A DNA stretch of 64,000 nt from Aestuariimicrobium ganziense. Lineage in GTDB: Bacteria > Actinomycetota > Actinomycetes > Propionibacteriales > Propionibacteriaceae. The stretch spans positions 620,001 through 684,000 of the forward strand of contig NZ_JACYIZ010000001.1 of the NCBI RefSeq assembly GCF_015352975.1. Direction: 5' to 3'. Shown here piece by piece: positions 8,996 through 17,923 of this stretch. Under the pieces are notes generated by a model. It saw nothing but the letters and a program-made list of their open reading frames with translations. It was not told where the DNA came from and ran no database searches. Numbering within the stretch: position 1 is the first letter of the stretch; each line of letters opens with the position of its first letter. Both the position numbers and the translations under genes were made by a program.

Positions 8996-9525
8996 GATGC
9001 CTCCTGGGGCGGGGTGGGAAGGTCGGTGGTGGCGGCCCGTGTCTCGCCGGTCTGGGTGTCAACGGTCTGCGTCTCAGAGGACTGCGTCTCAGCGGTCTGG
9101 GCGCGGGCGACGGCATCGCGGGTGGCGGCCCAGCCCAGCAGTGCGCACTTGACCCGAGCCGGGAACTGCGAGACGCCGACGAAGGCGATCGCGTCCTCGA
9201 AGCGGTCCTCGTCGGGGGTGGCCTGGCCACGGGAGTTCATCATCTCGAGGAACTCGTCGTAGAGCGCCATGGCGTCGTCGATGTCGCGCCCGATCAGCAG
9301 GTCGGCCATCACCGAGGTCGAGGCCTGCGAGATCGAGCAGCCGACCGCGTCGTAGCTGATGTCGGCGATCTCGTCGCCCGCCAGTGCCACCCGCAGGGTG
9401 ATCTCGTCACCGCAGCTGGGGTTGACGTGGTGCACCTCGGCCCCGAACGGCTCGCGCAGGCCGCTGTGGTGCCGCTCGCGGTAGTGGTCGAGAATGATCT
9501 CCTGGTAGAGGTCTTCGACGTTCAT
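8992..9525 (-). CDS. sufU: SufU Fe-S assembly scaffold / sulfur acceptor
   Basis: A 177-residue SufU. The zinc and sulfur-accepting cysteines are visible in NPSCGDE (about 40), VGCSIS (about 66) and VKCALLGW (about 128), with the aspartate of GDE. SufU takes persulfide sulfur from SufS. It lies between sufS, with which it overlaps by 4 nt, and sufT. After the domain ends near residue 138 there is a low-complexity tail built from repeated (S/A)ETQT-like units, which is not part of the usual SufU and is probably disordered. Confidence 0.92.
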   Translation of the reverse strand: MNVEDLYQEIILDHYRERHHSGLREPFGAEVHHVNPSCGDEITLRVALAGDEIADISYDAVGCSISQASTSVMADLLIGRDIDDAMALYDEFLEMMNSRGQATPDEDRFEDAIAFVGVSQFPARVKCALLGWAATRDAVARAQTAETQSSETQTVDTQTGETRAATTDLPTPPQEAS

Positions 9526-10820
9526 GCCCCACCTCCCACGGCGGCGTCGCTGTGCCGACGGCGACTCCGACGAGCGCTGCCGCGCCCCCTGGCGAAGAAC
9601 TGGCGGGTGTGGTCGAGTGCCTCGGCCAGGGCGTCGACCTCCGCCCGGGTGGTGTAGAGGTAGCCGCTGGCCCGGGTCGAGCTCTGCACGCCGAACCGGT
9701 CGTGCAGCGGACGGGCACAGTGGTGGCCACCGCGCACCGCGACCCCGCGCGAGTCGAGCAGCTGCATGATGTCGTGGGGGTGCACGCCCTCGAGGGTGAA
9801 GGCGATGGCCCCGCCACGGTCGGCGTCGGCGCCTGGCCCGAGCACCCGCACGCCCTCGACCCGTGCCAACTGCTCAAGTGCGTACTGGGTGATGTCGGTC
9901 TCGTGGGCCGCGATCGCGTCCATGCCGATGCCGTCGAGGTAGTCCAGCGCGGCGGCCAGGCCGACGGCCTGGGCGATCGGCGGGGTGCCGGCCTCGAAGC
10001 GGTGCGGTGGCGGGGCCCAGGTCGAACCCTCCATCCGGACGACCTCGATCATCTCGCCACCACCCAGGAAGGGCGGCAGGTCGCTGAGCAGGTCGAGTCG
10101 TCCCCACAGCACCCCGATGCCGGTCGGGCCGCACACCTTGTGCCCGGTGAAGGCCAGCATGTCGGCCCCCAGGGCGGTGACGTCGGTGGGGCGTTGCGGC
10201 ACGCCCTGGGCGCCGTCCACGACCATCACCGCGCCGACCACGTGGGCCCAGTCGGCGACCGTGCGGATCGGGTTGACCGTGCCCAGCACGTTGCTCACCC
10301 AGGCCAGGCTGACCACCTTGGTGCGCTCGTTGACCAGTCCGGACGACTCGGCCGCCTCGAGGTCGAGCTGCCCGTCGTCGGTGACGTCGAACCAGCGCAG
10401 AGTGGCGCCGGTGCGCTCGCAGACCAGCTGCCACGGCACGATGTTGGAGTGGTGCTCCATCACCGAGACCACCACCTCGTCGCCGGGACGAAGCCTGCTG
10501 CCGAGGGTGTTGGCGGCGAGGTTGAGCGCCTCGGAGGCGTTCTTGGTGAACACCACCTCGTCGGGGCTGGCCGCGCCGATGAACCGGGCCACCCGCGACC
10601 GGGCCCCCTCGAACGACTCGGTGGCCTCAGCACCCAGCACGTGCATGGCACGGGCCACGTTGGCGTTGTGCTGCAAGTAGTGCTGGGCGATCGCGTCGAC
10701 CACCTGCTGCGGCTTCTGCGAGGTGTTGGCCGAGTCGAGGTACGCCAACGGGTACTGCCCGACCCTGCGCTGCAGGATCGGGAAGTCAGCCCGGATGGCC
10801 TCGACGTCGTAGCGACTCAT
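9522..10820 (-). CDS. sufS: Cysteine desulfurase SufS
   Basis: A 432-residue class V aminotransferase-fold enzyme that removes sulfur from cysteine for cluster building. Visible motifs are the PLP lysine in AFTGHKVCGPTGIG, VMEHHSNIVPW, VDGAQGVPQ and the active-site cysteine loop RGGHHCARP. The N-terminal motif reads YLDSANTSQKP where most SufS have an Ala or Gly before TSQ. The ATG at 10820 is chosen because homology begins there (MSRYDVEAIRADFP); the upstream extension is not family-like. It sits between sufC and sufU. The Arg-rich last 25 residues are an extension. Confidence 0.93.
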   Translation of the reverse strand: MSRYDVEAIRADFPILQRRVGQYPLAYLDSANTSQKPQQVVDAIAQHYLQHNANVARAMHVLGAEATESFEGARSRVARFIGAASPDEVVFTKNASEALNLAANTLGSRLRPGDEVVVSVMEHHSNIVPWQLVCERTGATLRWFDVTDDGQLDLEAAESSGLVNERTKVVSLAWVSNVLGTVNPIRTVADWAHVVGAVMVVDGAQGVPQRPTDVTALGADMLAFTGHKVCGPTGIGVLWGRLDLLSDLPPFLGGGEMIEVVRMEGSTWAPPPHRFEAGTPPIAQAVGLAAALDYLDGIGMDAIAAHETDITQYALEQLARVEGVRVLGPGADADRGGAIAFTLEGVHPHDIMQLLDSRGVAVRGGHHCARPLHDRFGVQSSTRASGYLYTTRAEVDALAEALDHTRQFFARGRGSARRSRRRHSDAAVGGGA

Positions 10821-10836
10821 GCGAGGTGGATCGTCC

Positions 10837-11604
10837 TCAGGCACCCGCGCCGGCGGCGCTGACGTAACGGTCGTAGCCCTCGGCCTCGAGGCGGTCGGCC
10901 AGCTCGCGGCCACCCTCCTCGGCGATCTTGCCGTCGACGAAGACGTGCACGAAGTCGGGCTCGATGTAGCGCAGGATGCGGGTGTAGTGGGTGATCAGCA
11001 GCAGGCCGCGGTCGCCCTGGCCGGTGTAGCGGTTGACGCCGTCGGCGACCACGCGCAGCGCGTCGATGTCGAGGCCGGAGTCGGTCTCGTCCAGCACGGC
11101 GAAGCGCGGGTTGAGCAGCTCGAGCTGGGCGATCTCGTGGCGCTTCTTCTCACCACCGGAGAAGCCCTCGTTGACCGAGCGGCCGGCGAAGCTGGAGTCG
11201 AGCTTCATGCCGGCCAGGGCGCCGTTGACGTCCTTGACCCAGGTGCGCAGCTTGGGCGCCTGACCGTCGAGGGCAGTCTTGGCGGTGCGCAGGAAGTTCG
11301 ACACCGACACCCCCGGCACCTCGACCGGGTACTGCATGGCCAGGAACAGCCCGGCGCGGGCACGCTCGTCGACGGTCAGCTCGGTGAGCTCGACCCCGTC
11401 GAGCTTGACCGAGCCCGAGGTGATCTCGTACTTGGGGTGCCCGGCGATCGAGTAGGCCAGGGTGGACTTGCCCGAACCGTTGGGCCCCATGATGGCGTGC
11501 ACCTCACCCGAGTTCACGGTGAGGTTGACGCCCTTGAGGATCTCCTTGGCGCCCGACTCGGTCTCGACCGACACGTGAAGGTCGACAATCTCCAGCTTCG
11601 ACAT
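10837..11604 (-). CDS. sufC: SufC Fe-S assembly ATPase
   Basis: A 255-residue ABC-type ATPase without membrane segments. Walker A is GPNGSGKST, the signature is FSGGEKKR and Walker B is FAVLDETDSGLD, where Asp-Ser-Gly-Leu-Asp is the SufC form. SufC powers the SufBC2D scaffold. The start is the ATG at 11604 (MSKLEIVDL). It lies 10 nt after the Rieske gene and 16 nt before sufS in one operon. Confidence 0.95.
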   Translation of the reverse strand: MSKLEIVDLHVSVETESGAKEILKGVNLTVNSGEVHAIMGPNGSGKSTLAYSIAGHPKYEITSGSVKLDGVELTELTVDERARAGLFLAMQYPVEVPGVSVSNFLRTAKTALDGQAPKLRTWVKDVNGALAGMKLDSSFAGRSVNEGFSGGEKKRHEIAQLELLNPRFAVLDETDSGLDIDALRVVADGVNRYTGQGDRGLLLITHYTRILRYIEPDFVHVFVDGKIAEEGGRELADRLEAEGYDRYVSAAGAGA

Positions 11605-11614
11605 CTGCAATCTC

Positions 11615-11968
11615 TCAGTTCTCGTACGTGACGTTGTTCAGGGGGTGGTCGACGTCGACCAGCACGTTCGTGCCGTCGACCTTGACCGGGTAGGTCGCCA
11701 CCGGCTGGGTGGCGGGCAGGTTCAGCGCGGCGCCGGTGCGCGGGTCGAACAGCGACCCGTGCAGGTGGCACTCGATGCCCTCGGCGGTCAGGTCTCCCTC
11801 GGAGAGCCGGACGTGGCCGTGGCTGCACTCGTCGTGCAGCGCGTACAGCTCACCATCGAAGCGCACCAGGACGATCTGCCACTCGGTGCCGTCGGGTGCG
11901 GTGGCCTCGACCCCCAGCGGGAGGTCGTCGACGATCTCGTCGATGGTGGCCACGGCCTGGAAGGTCAC
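11615..11968 (-). CDS. Rieske-type ferredoxin of the suf operon
   Basis: A 117-residue soluble Rieske protein with cluster motifs DECSHGH (Cys-x-His) and IECHLHG (Cys-x2-His), 21 residues apart. It resembles the ferredoxin subunits of non-heme iron oxygenases, but its place between sufD and sufC is conserved in actinobacteria and suggests electron supply to, or a role in, cluster assembly. The start is a GTG overlapping the sufD stop (GTGA). No signal peptide. Confidence 0.9.
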   Translation of the reverse strand: MTFQAVATIDEIVDDLPLGVEATAPDGTEWQIVLVRFDGELYALHDECSHGHVRLSEGDLTAEGIECHLHGSLFDPRTGAALNLPATQPVATYPVKVDGTNVLVDVDHPLNNVTYEN

Positions 11969-13149
11969 TGCTGTGCTCCCAGGATCTCGAGTTCGTGCTC
12001 GACGATCGCCCGCAGGTGGTCCTCGACGTCGGTGACGCCGATCCTGCGGATGATGTCGTTGAAGAAGCCGTGGACGACCAAGCGCCGGGCCTCGGACTCC
12101 GGCACGCCGCGGCTGCGCAGGTAGAACAGCTGCTCGTCGTCGAAACGGCCGGTGGTCGACGAGTGACCTGCCCCGGCGATCTCGCCGGTCTCGATCTCGA
12201 GGTTGGGCACCGAGTCGGCCTGGCAGCCGTCGGTGAGCACCAGGTTCTTGTTGGCCTCGTAGGTCTCGATGCCCTCGGCCACCTTGCGGATCAGCACGTC
12301 ACCGATCCACACCGAGTGCGCCCCCTTGCCCTGCAGGGCGCCGCGGTAGTCGACGTTGGACGAGGTGTGCGGTGCGTTGTGGTCGACGAACAGCCGGTGC
12401 TCGATGTGCTGGCCGGCATCGACCAGGTAGAGCCCGAACTGCTCCAGCGAGCCGCCCGGCCCGTCGAAGCGGGCATCCTCCTGCAGGCGGATGTCGCCAC
12501 CGATCGAAGCGGTGATCGCCTTGACCTGGGCGTCGCGACCGACCCGGATCGAGCGCTGTCCGCCGTGCACCGCGCCCTCGGCCCAGTCCTGCACGGTGAC
12601 CAGGTTCAGCTGGGCGCCGTCGCCGACGAGCACGTCGAACTTCTCGCCGTAGCTGGCGGTGCCGGTGAACCGGATCACCACGGTGGCCTTGGCGTGGGCG
12701 CCGACCGACAGTACGTAGTGGTCGCGGGCCTGGCCGCCCTGGCCGTTGGCGGTGAAGACCACCGGACGATCGAGCTCGGCCTCGGCCGGCACCTGGATGT
12801 GGGTGCGGTGGACGGTGTGCAGAGCGGCCTGGGCGGCGACCCGGTCGACCGGGGCCTCGACGGCCAGACCCTTGGCCTGCTCGTCGTCGAGGTCGGTGAC
12901 CGTCACGCCCTCGGGCAGGTCGGCCTGCCAGTCGAGGGTGCCCAGGTCGGCGGGGTCACCGAGCAGCGCCGCGAAGCGCTTGATCGGGGTGAACCGCCAG
13001 ATCTCCTCGCGGCCGGTCGGCTGCGGGTGGTCGTCCAAGTTCCACGACGGGGTCGGGTGCAGGTGCGACTCGAGGCGCTCGAGGGCAGTGGCGACGTTGG
13101 GAACGGCATCGGCGGGCGCCGCAGTGCCGACTGCAGTATCTACTGACAA
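11965..13149 (-). CDS. sufD: SufD subunit of the SufBCD scaffold
   Basis: A 394-residue SufD. The C-terminal core has HSSTTGRFDDEQLFYLRSRG, a hallmark shared by SufB and SufD, and VVHGFFNDII. The middle is a right-handed beta-helix with many short strands. SufD with SufB and SufC forms the scaffold on which the cluster is assembled and also helps iron entry. The start is a TTG at 13149 with an upstream AAAGAAG ribosome site; no ATG or GTG fits the N-terminal homology. It follows sufB by 58 nt. Confidence 0.93.
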   Translation of the reverse strand: MSVDTAVGTAAPADAVPNVATALERLESHLHPTPSWNLDDHPQPTGREEIWRFTPIKRFAALLGDPADLGTLDWQADLPEGVTVTDLDDEQAKGLAVEAPVDRVAAQAALHTVHRTHIQVPAEAELDRPVVFTANGQGGQARDHYVLSVGAHAKATVVIRFTGTASYGEKFDVLVGDGAQLNLVTVQDWAEGAVHGGQRSIRVGRDAQVKAITASIGGDIRLQEDARFDGPGGSLEQFGLYLVDAGQHIEHRLFVDHNAPHTSSNVDYRGALQGKGAHSVWIGDVLIRKVAEGIETYEANKNLVLTDGCQADSVPNLEIETGEIAGAGHSSTTGRFDDEQLFYLRSRGVPESEARRLVVHGFFNDIIRRIGVTDVEDHLRAIVEHELEILGAQQ

Positions 13150-13207
13150 GGGATGTTCTTCTTTCTGGTGTCGAGGCGTGCTGGGTGGGTGGGGGTCGTC
13201 GACCCCG

Positions 13208-14659
13208 TCAGCCCACCGCGCCTTCCATCTGCAGTTCGATCAGGCGGTTGAGCTCGAGGGCATACTCCATCGGCAGCTCGCGGGCGATCGGCTCGACGAA
13301 ACCGCGCACGATCATCGCCATCGCCTCGTCCTCCTCCATGCCGCGGCTCATCAGGTAGAACAGCTGGTCGTCCGACACCTTCGAGACCGTGGCCTCGTGG
13401 GCCATCGACACGTCGTCCTCACGCACGTCGACGTAGGGATAGGTGTCCGACCGGCTGATCTGGTCGACCAGCAGGGCGTCGCACTTGACCGAGGACGCGG
13501 AGTGGTGGGCACCCTCCTGCACCTCGACCAGACCGCGGTAGGACGAGCGTCCGCCGTTGCGGGCGACCGACTTGGAGATGATCGAGCTCGACGTGTGCGG
13601 GGCGCAGTGCACCATCTTCGATCCAGCGTCCTGGTGCTGGCCCTCGCCGGCAAAGGCGATCGACAGGGTCTCGCCCTTGGCGTGCTCACCCATCAGGTAG
13701 ACGGCCGGGTACTTCATGGTGATCTTCGAGCCGATGTTGCCGTCGATCCATTCCATGGTGGCGCCCTCGGCGCAGGTGGCCCGCTTGGTGACCAGGTTGT
13801 ACACGTTGTTCGACCAGTTCTGGATGGTCGTGTAGCGCACCCGGGCGTTCTTCTTGACGATGATCTCGACCACGGCCGAGTGCAGCGAGTCGGAGCTGTA
13901 GATCGGTGCGGTGCAGCCCTCGACGTAGTGCACGTAGGAGCCCTCGTCGGCGATGATCAGCGTGCGCTCGAACTGGCCCATGTTCTCGGTGTTGATCCGG
14001 AAGTAGGCCTGCAGCGGGATGTCGACCTGCACGCCCTTGGGCACGTAGATGAACGAACCACCCGACCAGACGGCGGTGTTGAGCGCGGCGAACTTGTTGT
14101 CGCCGACCGGGATGACAGTGCCGAAGTACTCCTTGAAGAGCTCCTCGTGCTCCTTCAGGCCGGTGTCGGTGTCGACGAAGATGACGCCCTTGGCCTCGAG
14201 GTCCTCACGGATGGAGTGGTAGACCACCTCGGACTCGTACTGCGCGGCGACTCCGGCGACCAGACGCTGCTTCTCGGCCTCGGGGATGCCCAGGCGGTCG
14301 TAGGTGTTCTTGATGTCCTCGGGCAGGTCCTCCCAGCTCTTGGCCTGGCGTTCGGAGGAGCGCACGAAGTACTTGATGTTGTCGAAGTCGATGTCGGACA
14401 GGTCGGCACCCCACGTGGGCATGGGCTTGCGACCGAACAGCTTGAGGCCACGCAGGCGCAGGTCGAGCATCCACTGGGGCTCGTCCTTCAGCCCCGAGAT
14501 GTTGGTGACCACGGCCTCGTTCAGGCCACGCTGCGCGCTGGCGCCGGCAGCGTCGGCGTCGTGCCAACCCCACTGGTACTTCGACAGGGCCTCGAGGTGT
14601 TCGTCCTGGGTGGCGCCAAGGCCTGGCGCGGCCGGACGAGGCTGCTCGAGCTGGGTCAT
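13208..14659 (-). CDS. sufB: SufB scaffold protein
   Basis: A 483-residue SufB with the family segments [21 protein letters not shown], the strand region [22 protein letters not shown], and [14 protein letters not shown] with the conserved cysteine. The C-terminal [13 protein letters not shown] core and [14 protein letters not shown] close the domain. SufB carries the nascent cluster. The ATG at 14659 overlaps the stop of sufR (ATGA) and has a GAAAGG site upstream, so translation follows that of the repressor gene. Confidence 0.95.
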   Translation of the reverse strand: MTQLEQPRPAAPGLGATQDEHLEALSKYQWGWHDADAAGASAQRGLNEAVVTNISGLKDEPQWMLDLRLRGLKLFGRKPMPTWGADLSDIDFDNIKYFVRSSERQAKSWEDLPEDIKNTYDRLGIPEAEKQRLVAGVAAQYESEVVYHSIREDLEAKGVIFVDTDTGLKEHEELFKEYFGTVIPVGDNKFAALNTAVWSGGSFIYVPKGVQVDIPLQAYFRINTENMGQFERTLIIADEGSYVHYVEGCTAPIYSSDSLHSAVVEIIVKKNARVRYTTIQNWSNNVYNLVTKRATCAEGATMEWIDGNIGSKITMKYPAVYLMGEHAKGETLSIAFAGEGQHQDAGSKMVHCAPHTSSSIISKSVARNGGRSSYRGLVEVQEGAHHSASSVKCDALLVDQISRSDTYPYVDVREDDVSMAHEATVSKVSDDQLFYLMSRGMEEDEAMAMIVRGFVEPIARELPMEYALELNRLIELQMEGAVG

Positions 14660-15420
14660 GGTTGTGACCTTTCGGTGGGGGAACTGGGGAGGGGGGTCTT
14701 GGGGTCGGCCGCTGGGGGGTGCAGGGGGTTCTCCCCCGCAACAATCATCCTGGGCACGTGGGTGGTGCAGACACCGTCGCCGTGGGCAATGGTGGCCAGC
14801 CGCTGCACGTGCGAGTCGAGCAGGCGGCTGAACAGCTGGGTCTCGGCCTCGCACAGTTGCGGGAACTCCGCGGCCACCGCAGCGACCGGGCAGTGGTGCT
14901 GGCAGAGCTGGTCGCCGGCCATCGCCGGGCGGATCGAGGCTGCGTAACCGTCGGCACTGAGGGCCTCGGCCAGCAGTTCGACCGCCGGACGGTCCGGGTA
15001 CTGCTCAGCCAGCTCGCGGTAGGCCGCCTCGAGGGTCTCCACGCGCTGCTCGGCCAGGCTGTGCACCGCGGTGGAACCCGCGGTATTGGCGAGTTGGGTC
15101 ATCGCCGCGATCGCGAGGTCGTCGTAGGCCTGGTAGAACTCTCCGTGGCCCTGGTCGGTCAGGTAGAAGACCTTCGAGGGACGACCTCGCCCGCGCTGGC
15201 CGTAGACCCGCTGCTCACGGGAACTGATCTCGCCGCGCTCGACCAGCGCCGTGAGGTGGCGCCGCACGGCGGCGGTGGTCAGCCCAAGGCGCTGGGCCAG
15301 TTCGGCGGCCGTCGAAGGGCCGTGCTCGAGGATCGAGTGCGCGACCCGGTCGCGGGTGGTGGCCTCGTCGAGCACGGGCACAGCCGGGGTGGCTGGTGGC
15401 GTCACTCGAGGGTTTTTCAC
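14656..15420 (-). CDS. sufR: SufR-type Fe-S sensing transcriptional regulator
   Basis: A 254-residue ArsR-like regulator. Residues 25-65 form a winged helix ([21 protein letters not shown]) with the wing [13 protein letters not shown]. The C-terminal sensor half has cysteines spaced C-x3-C-x12-C-x27-C (CQHHC, LCEAE, GVCTTH), the ligand pattern I recall for mycobacterial SufR. Such proteins hold a 4Fe-4S cluster and repress the suf operon when clusters are sufficient. It is the first gene of the operon, so it controls itself. The start is the GTG at 15420, supported by a promoter 6 nt upstream. Confidence 0.9.
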   Translation of the reverse strand: MKNPRVTPPATPAVPVLDEATTRDRVAHSILEHGPSTAAELAQRLGLTTAAVRRHLTALVERGEISSREQRVYGQRGRGRPSKVFYLTDQGHGEFYQAYDDLAIAAMTQLANTAGSTAVHSLAEQRVETLEAAYRELAEQYPDRPAVELLAEALSADGYAASIRPAMAGDQLCQHHCPVAAVAAEFPQLCEAETQLFSRLLDSHVQRLATIAHGDGVCTTHVPRMIVAGENPLHPPAADPKTPLPSSPTERSQP

Positions 15421-15426
15421 TACGCC

Positions 15427-15455
15427 AGTCTTGCCAATATCGGCCCGACGATCAA
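15427..15455 (-). promoter_or_regulatory. suf operon promoter (TTGATC, 17 bp, AAGACT)
   Basis: Read on the minus strand, a -35-like TTGATC and a -10-like AAGACT are 17 bp apart, and the -10 ends 6 nt before the GTG of sufR. The transcript would be leaderless. A SufR operator would be expected to overlap this 75-bp region, but no clear palindrome is visible. Confidence 0.5.
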
Positions 15456-15493
15456 GTCCGGGCGCCGACCGGGCGAACCCGCGGCGATTGCGA

Positions 15494-16678
15494 TCACTGG
15501 CTGCGTTCGGCCCGCGCGTCGCTGGCCGCCTCCCCATCCACACGCAGCGGCATGTCAGCGACCAGTTGCCAGCTCTGGTCCACCAGACCGGCACGCAGGC
15601 TCCCGCCACTGAGCTGCACGCACTCTCGCAACCCGGTCAGACCCCACCCGTCACGTCGAGGCGCCACCGGGCCCGGGTGTTCGTTGGTGACCAACACATG
15701 GACCCTCTCGGCATCGACCGCCACCGACAGTTCACACGCGGCACCCGGAACGCCATGGGTGAGCACATTGGCCACCCCCTCCTGCAGCAGCCGACACACC
15801 GTCTGGCGAAGGTCGGGCGGCAGCTCGTCCACCCCCGGGTCGACGCTGATGGTCAGCGGATGCCCAGCCTCGCGCAGCACGCCGGCAGAGTTCGACGCGA
15901 CCACCGAGGGCAGGTGGCGCTCGCTGAGTTCCTCGGTGACGAGTTCCCGGACGCGAGCGGCGTCCCCGTCGCGCAGCACCCCCAGCAGCACCCGCAACTC
16001 GTTGAGGGCTGAGCGAGACCGGCCCTCGACGATGCTCAGCACCGCCGGGAGGTCGTCGTCGGCGCCATCGAGCCCGGTCTGGGCGGCGTGGGCGATCATC
16101 TTGATCTGGTGGGCCACGCCGTCGTGCATCTCACGGGCGAGTTCGGTGCGCTGCTCGGCCCTGGCCCTGGCCGTCCGGGCAGCGAGGTCGACCACCTCGC
16201 GCTCGCTGCGGTGCCAGGACGACGCGAGGTGGCGTCCGGCCAGCCCCAGCGCCATGCCCACGGCCGCGAACGAGGCGCTGGCCGACACCGCGAGGTCGTC
16301 ACGCAACGACGTCACCGCCGCCCGGATGATCGTCCACCCCAAATAGATCACGAACGCGAACACGGTGACCAACTGGTTGCCCGCGGTCATGGCGACCGGG
16401 ATCAGCACCAGCAGGGCGAGGTAGTTCGACCCGCTCTGGTCGCCCCACAGCGGTGACAGCAGCAGCGGCACCACCAGCATCAGGGCGTATCGGGGCCAGC
16501 GGGCCGCCAGAACGATCGCCACCAGCAGCAGCGGCATCATCATGTGGTGGCTGAGCACGAACGCGCCGTCGTCCAGCAGGGTGTACACCGCAGCGACCAC
16601 TGGTATCAGGCACAGCACGGCAACCAGGGGCTGGGGCACGAGCCACCGTGGGTAGTCGGCGCTTCGTCCGTGGGCCAT
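15494..16678 (-). CDS. NarL-type sensor histidine kinase A
   Basis: A 394-residue kinase with about five N-terminal membrane helices (residues 15-150), then the HisKA_3 phosphoacceptor segment ELAREMHDGVAHQIK. The ATPase domain has an N-box QEGVANVLTHG and a G-box GWGLTGLRE. It is the second kinase of a pair; its ATG overlaps the stop of kinase B (TGATG). The pair is divergent from a single NarL-type regulator. No extracellular sensor domain is seen, so a membrane or envelope signal is likely. Confidence 0.9.
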   Translation of the reverse strand: MAHGRSADYPRWLVPQPLVAVLCLIPVVAAVYTLLDDGAFVLSHHMMMPLLLVAIVLAARWPRYALMLVVPLLLSPLWGDQSGSNYLALLVLIPVAMTAGNQLVTVFAFVIYLGWTIIRAAVTSLRDDLAVSASASFAAVGMALGLAGRHLASSWHRSEREVVDLAARTARARAEQRTELAREMHDGVAHQIKMIAHAAQTGLDGADDDLPAVLSIVEGRSRSALNELRVLLGVLRDGDAARVRELVTEELSERHLPSVVASNSAGVLREAGHPLTISVDPGVDELPPDLRQTVCRLLQEGVANVLTHGVPGAACELSVAVDAERVHVLVTNEHPGPVAPRRDGWGLTGLRECVQLSGGSLRAGLVDQSWQLVADMPLRVDGEAASDARAERSQ

Positions 16679-17859
16679 CAGAGGTTCCTGCCCTCGTCGG
16701 GGGCATCCTGGGCCAACGGCGCGCTCGGCGTCTCGAGCGGGATGGTGACCTCGACCCGCCAGCGTCCGTCGACCTCACCGGCACCGAAATCGCCGCCAAT
16801 CAGCAGGATCCGTTCGCGCAGCCCGAGCAGGCCCCATCCGGTCGACAGCGGGCTCCGGCTGCCCCCGGGAGTGGTCTGGTTCTCGACGACGACGCGCACC
16901 TGGTGCCCGTCGTCGTCCACCGTCATGGTCGCGGTCGACCCCGCCGGCGCGTGGCGCAACACGTTGGTGGCGGTCTCCTTGAGCACCCGCAACAGGGTCT
17001 GGCGTACGTGACCGGTGGTGGTGTCGGCGATCGGGTCGACGGCGACCTGCAGGTCGAGGTCACGACCCGCCAGGGTCGAGGCCATCCGCTGCGCCAGCTC
17101 GGTCGGGGCCGAGGTGTCGAGCCAGGGGCTCGCCCCGTCGTCGCGCAGCAGGGTGACCAGGCCGCGCAGTTCGGCCATGGCGTTCGCGGACGCGGCCACC
17201 ACCTCGGCCAGAGCCTGGCGTTGGGCGCCCGGTGCGCCGCTCTGGGCGGCCATCGCCTGCAGCGTGATGATCGACAGTTCGTGGGCCAGTCCGTCGTGCA
17301 GTTCACGGGCGAGCTGGTGGTGCTCGGCCTCGCGCAGCCTGGCGGACTCGACCTCAAGCGCGACGGCCAGCTCGGTGTTGGCCAGTCGCTGCCTGATGAA
17401 GTAGCGAGCCGTCGCGCCGAACACCACCACCATGGCGATCATCACCGTCGTGGTGATCGCGGCACTGGTCACGCTGTAGTCGTACTCGGTGACCCTGAAC
17501 CAGACCTCGTAGACGAATCCGCTCACCACCACCACGACGACCTGCCAGATCCTGCCGGTGGCCGTGATGCGTGCGGCCAGCACCAGCCAGGCCAAGACCG
17601 ACATGCTCTGGTAGCCCGAGAACGGTGCCATCAGCAGCCACATGGCCAGGGCGAGCATGGGCCGCCAGACCGCGCCGACCATGACCAGGATCGAGGTCAC
17701 CCGCACCACGTGAGCGAGCCACGAGTCGGTGACTCCACGGACGAGGTCAACCACCATTCGGGTGGTGGAGTCGAGCAGCAGCGCGACACCGACCAGTGTC
17801 AGCATCCACCTGGTGATCCGCCCCAGATCACGAGGGAGCGCGGCCCACGCCTCCCTCAT
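16678..17859 (-). CDS. NarL-type sensor histidine kinase B
   Basis: A 393-residue kinase of the same layout as its neighbour: hydrophobic segments in residues 20-160, HisKA_3 segment QLARELHDGLAHELS, N-box KETATNVLRHA and G-box GWGLLGLRERI. The ATG at 17859 is preceded by a seven-codon upstream frame whose stop overlaps it, so translation may be coupled. The two kinases are clearly paralogues, and both keep the phosphoacceptor histidine. They could form a heterodimer or respond to different signals while sharing one regulator. Confidence 0.88.
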   Translation of the reverse strand: MREAWAALPRDLGRITRWMLTLVGVALLLDSTTRMVVDLVRGVTDSWLAHVVRVTSILVMVGAVWRPMLALAMWLLMAPFSGYQSMSVLAWLVLAARITATGRIWQVVVVVVSGFVYEVWFRVTEYDYSVTSAAITTTVMIAMVVVFGATARYFIRQRLANTELAVALEVESARLREAEHHQLARELHDGLAHELSIITLQAMAAQSGAPGAQRQALAEVVAASANAMAELRGLVTLLRDDGASPWLDTSAPTELAQRMASTLAGRDLDLQVAVDPIADTTTGHVRQTLLRVLKETATNVLRHAPAGSTATMTVDDDGHQVRVVVENQTTPGGSRSPLSTGWGLLGLRERILLIGGDFGAGEVDGRWRVEVTIPLETPSAPLAQDAPDEGRNL

Positions 17860-17876
17860 CTGCTGACGACCCCCAT
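17856..17876 (-). other. Possible leaderless upstream ORF coupled to kinase B
   Basis: ATG GGG GTC GTC AGC AGA TGA starts 6 nt after a TAGGCT box, and its stop overlaps the kinase B start as ATGA. If the transcript is leaderless, ribosomes would enter here and reinitiate at the kinase gene. Very short, so unproven. Confidence 0.35.
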
Positions 17877-17880
17877 GAGC

Positions 17881-17918
17881 GCAGCCTAGGGCCGTGCGAA
17901 CCACTCCTACTAGGCTGC
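17881..17918. promoter_or_regulatory. Divergent promoter pair in a 9-bp inverted repeat
   Basis: GCAGCCTAG at 17881-17889 and CTAGGCTGC at 17910-17918 are perfect inverted repeats. Each arm contains a TAGGCT hexamer pointing outward: 17888-17883 for the kinases and 17911-17916 for the response regulator, which starts 7 nt later. Divergent, symmetric, leaderless-type promoters would let one bound regulator control both sides. Confidence 0.55.
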
Positions 17919-17923
17919 TCACC

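Noticed and set aside
12746..14947. A 733-codon plus-strand open frame over sufB and sufD
   Set aside because: Long antisense frames are common in this high-GC DNA; sufB and sufD are unmistakable on the minus strand.
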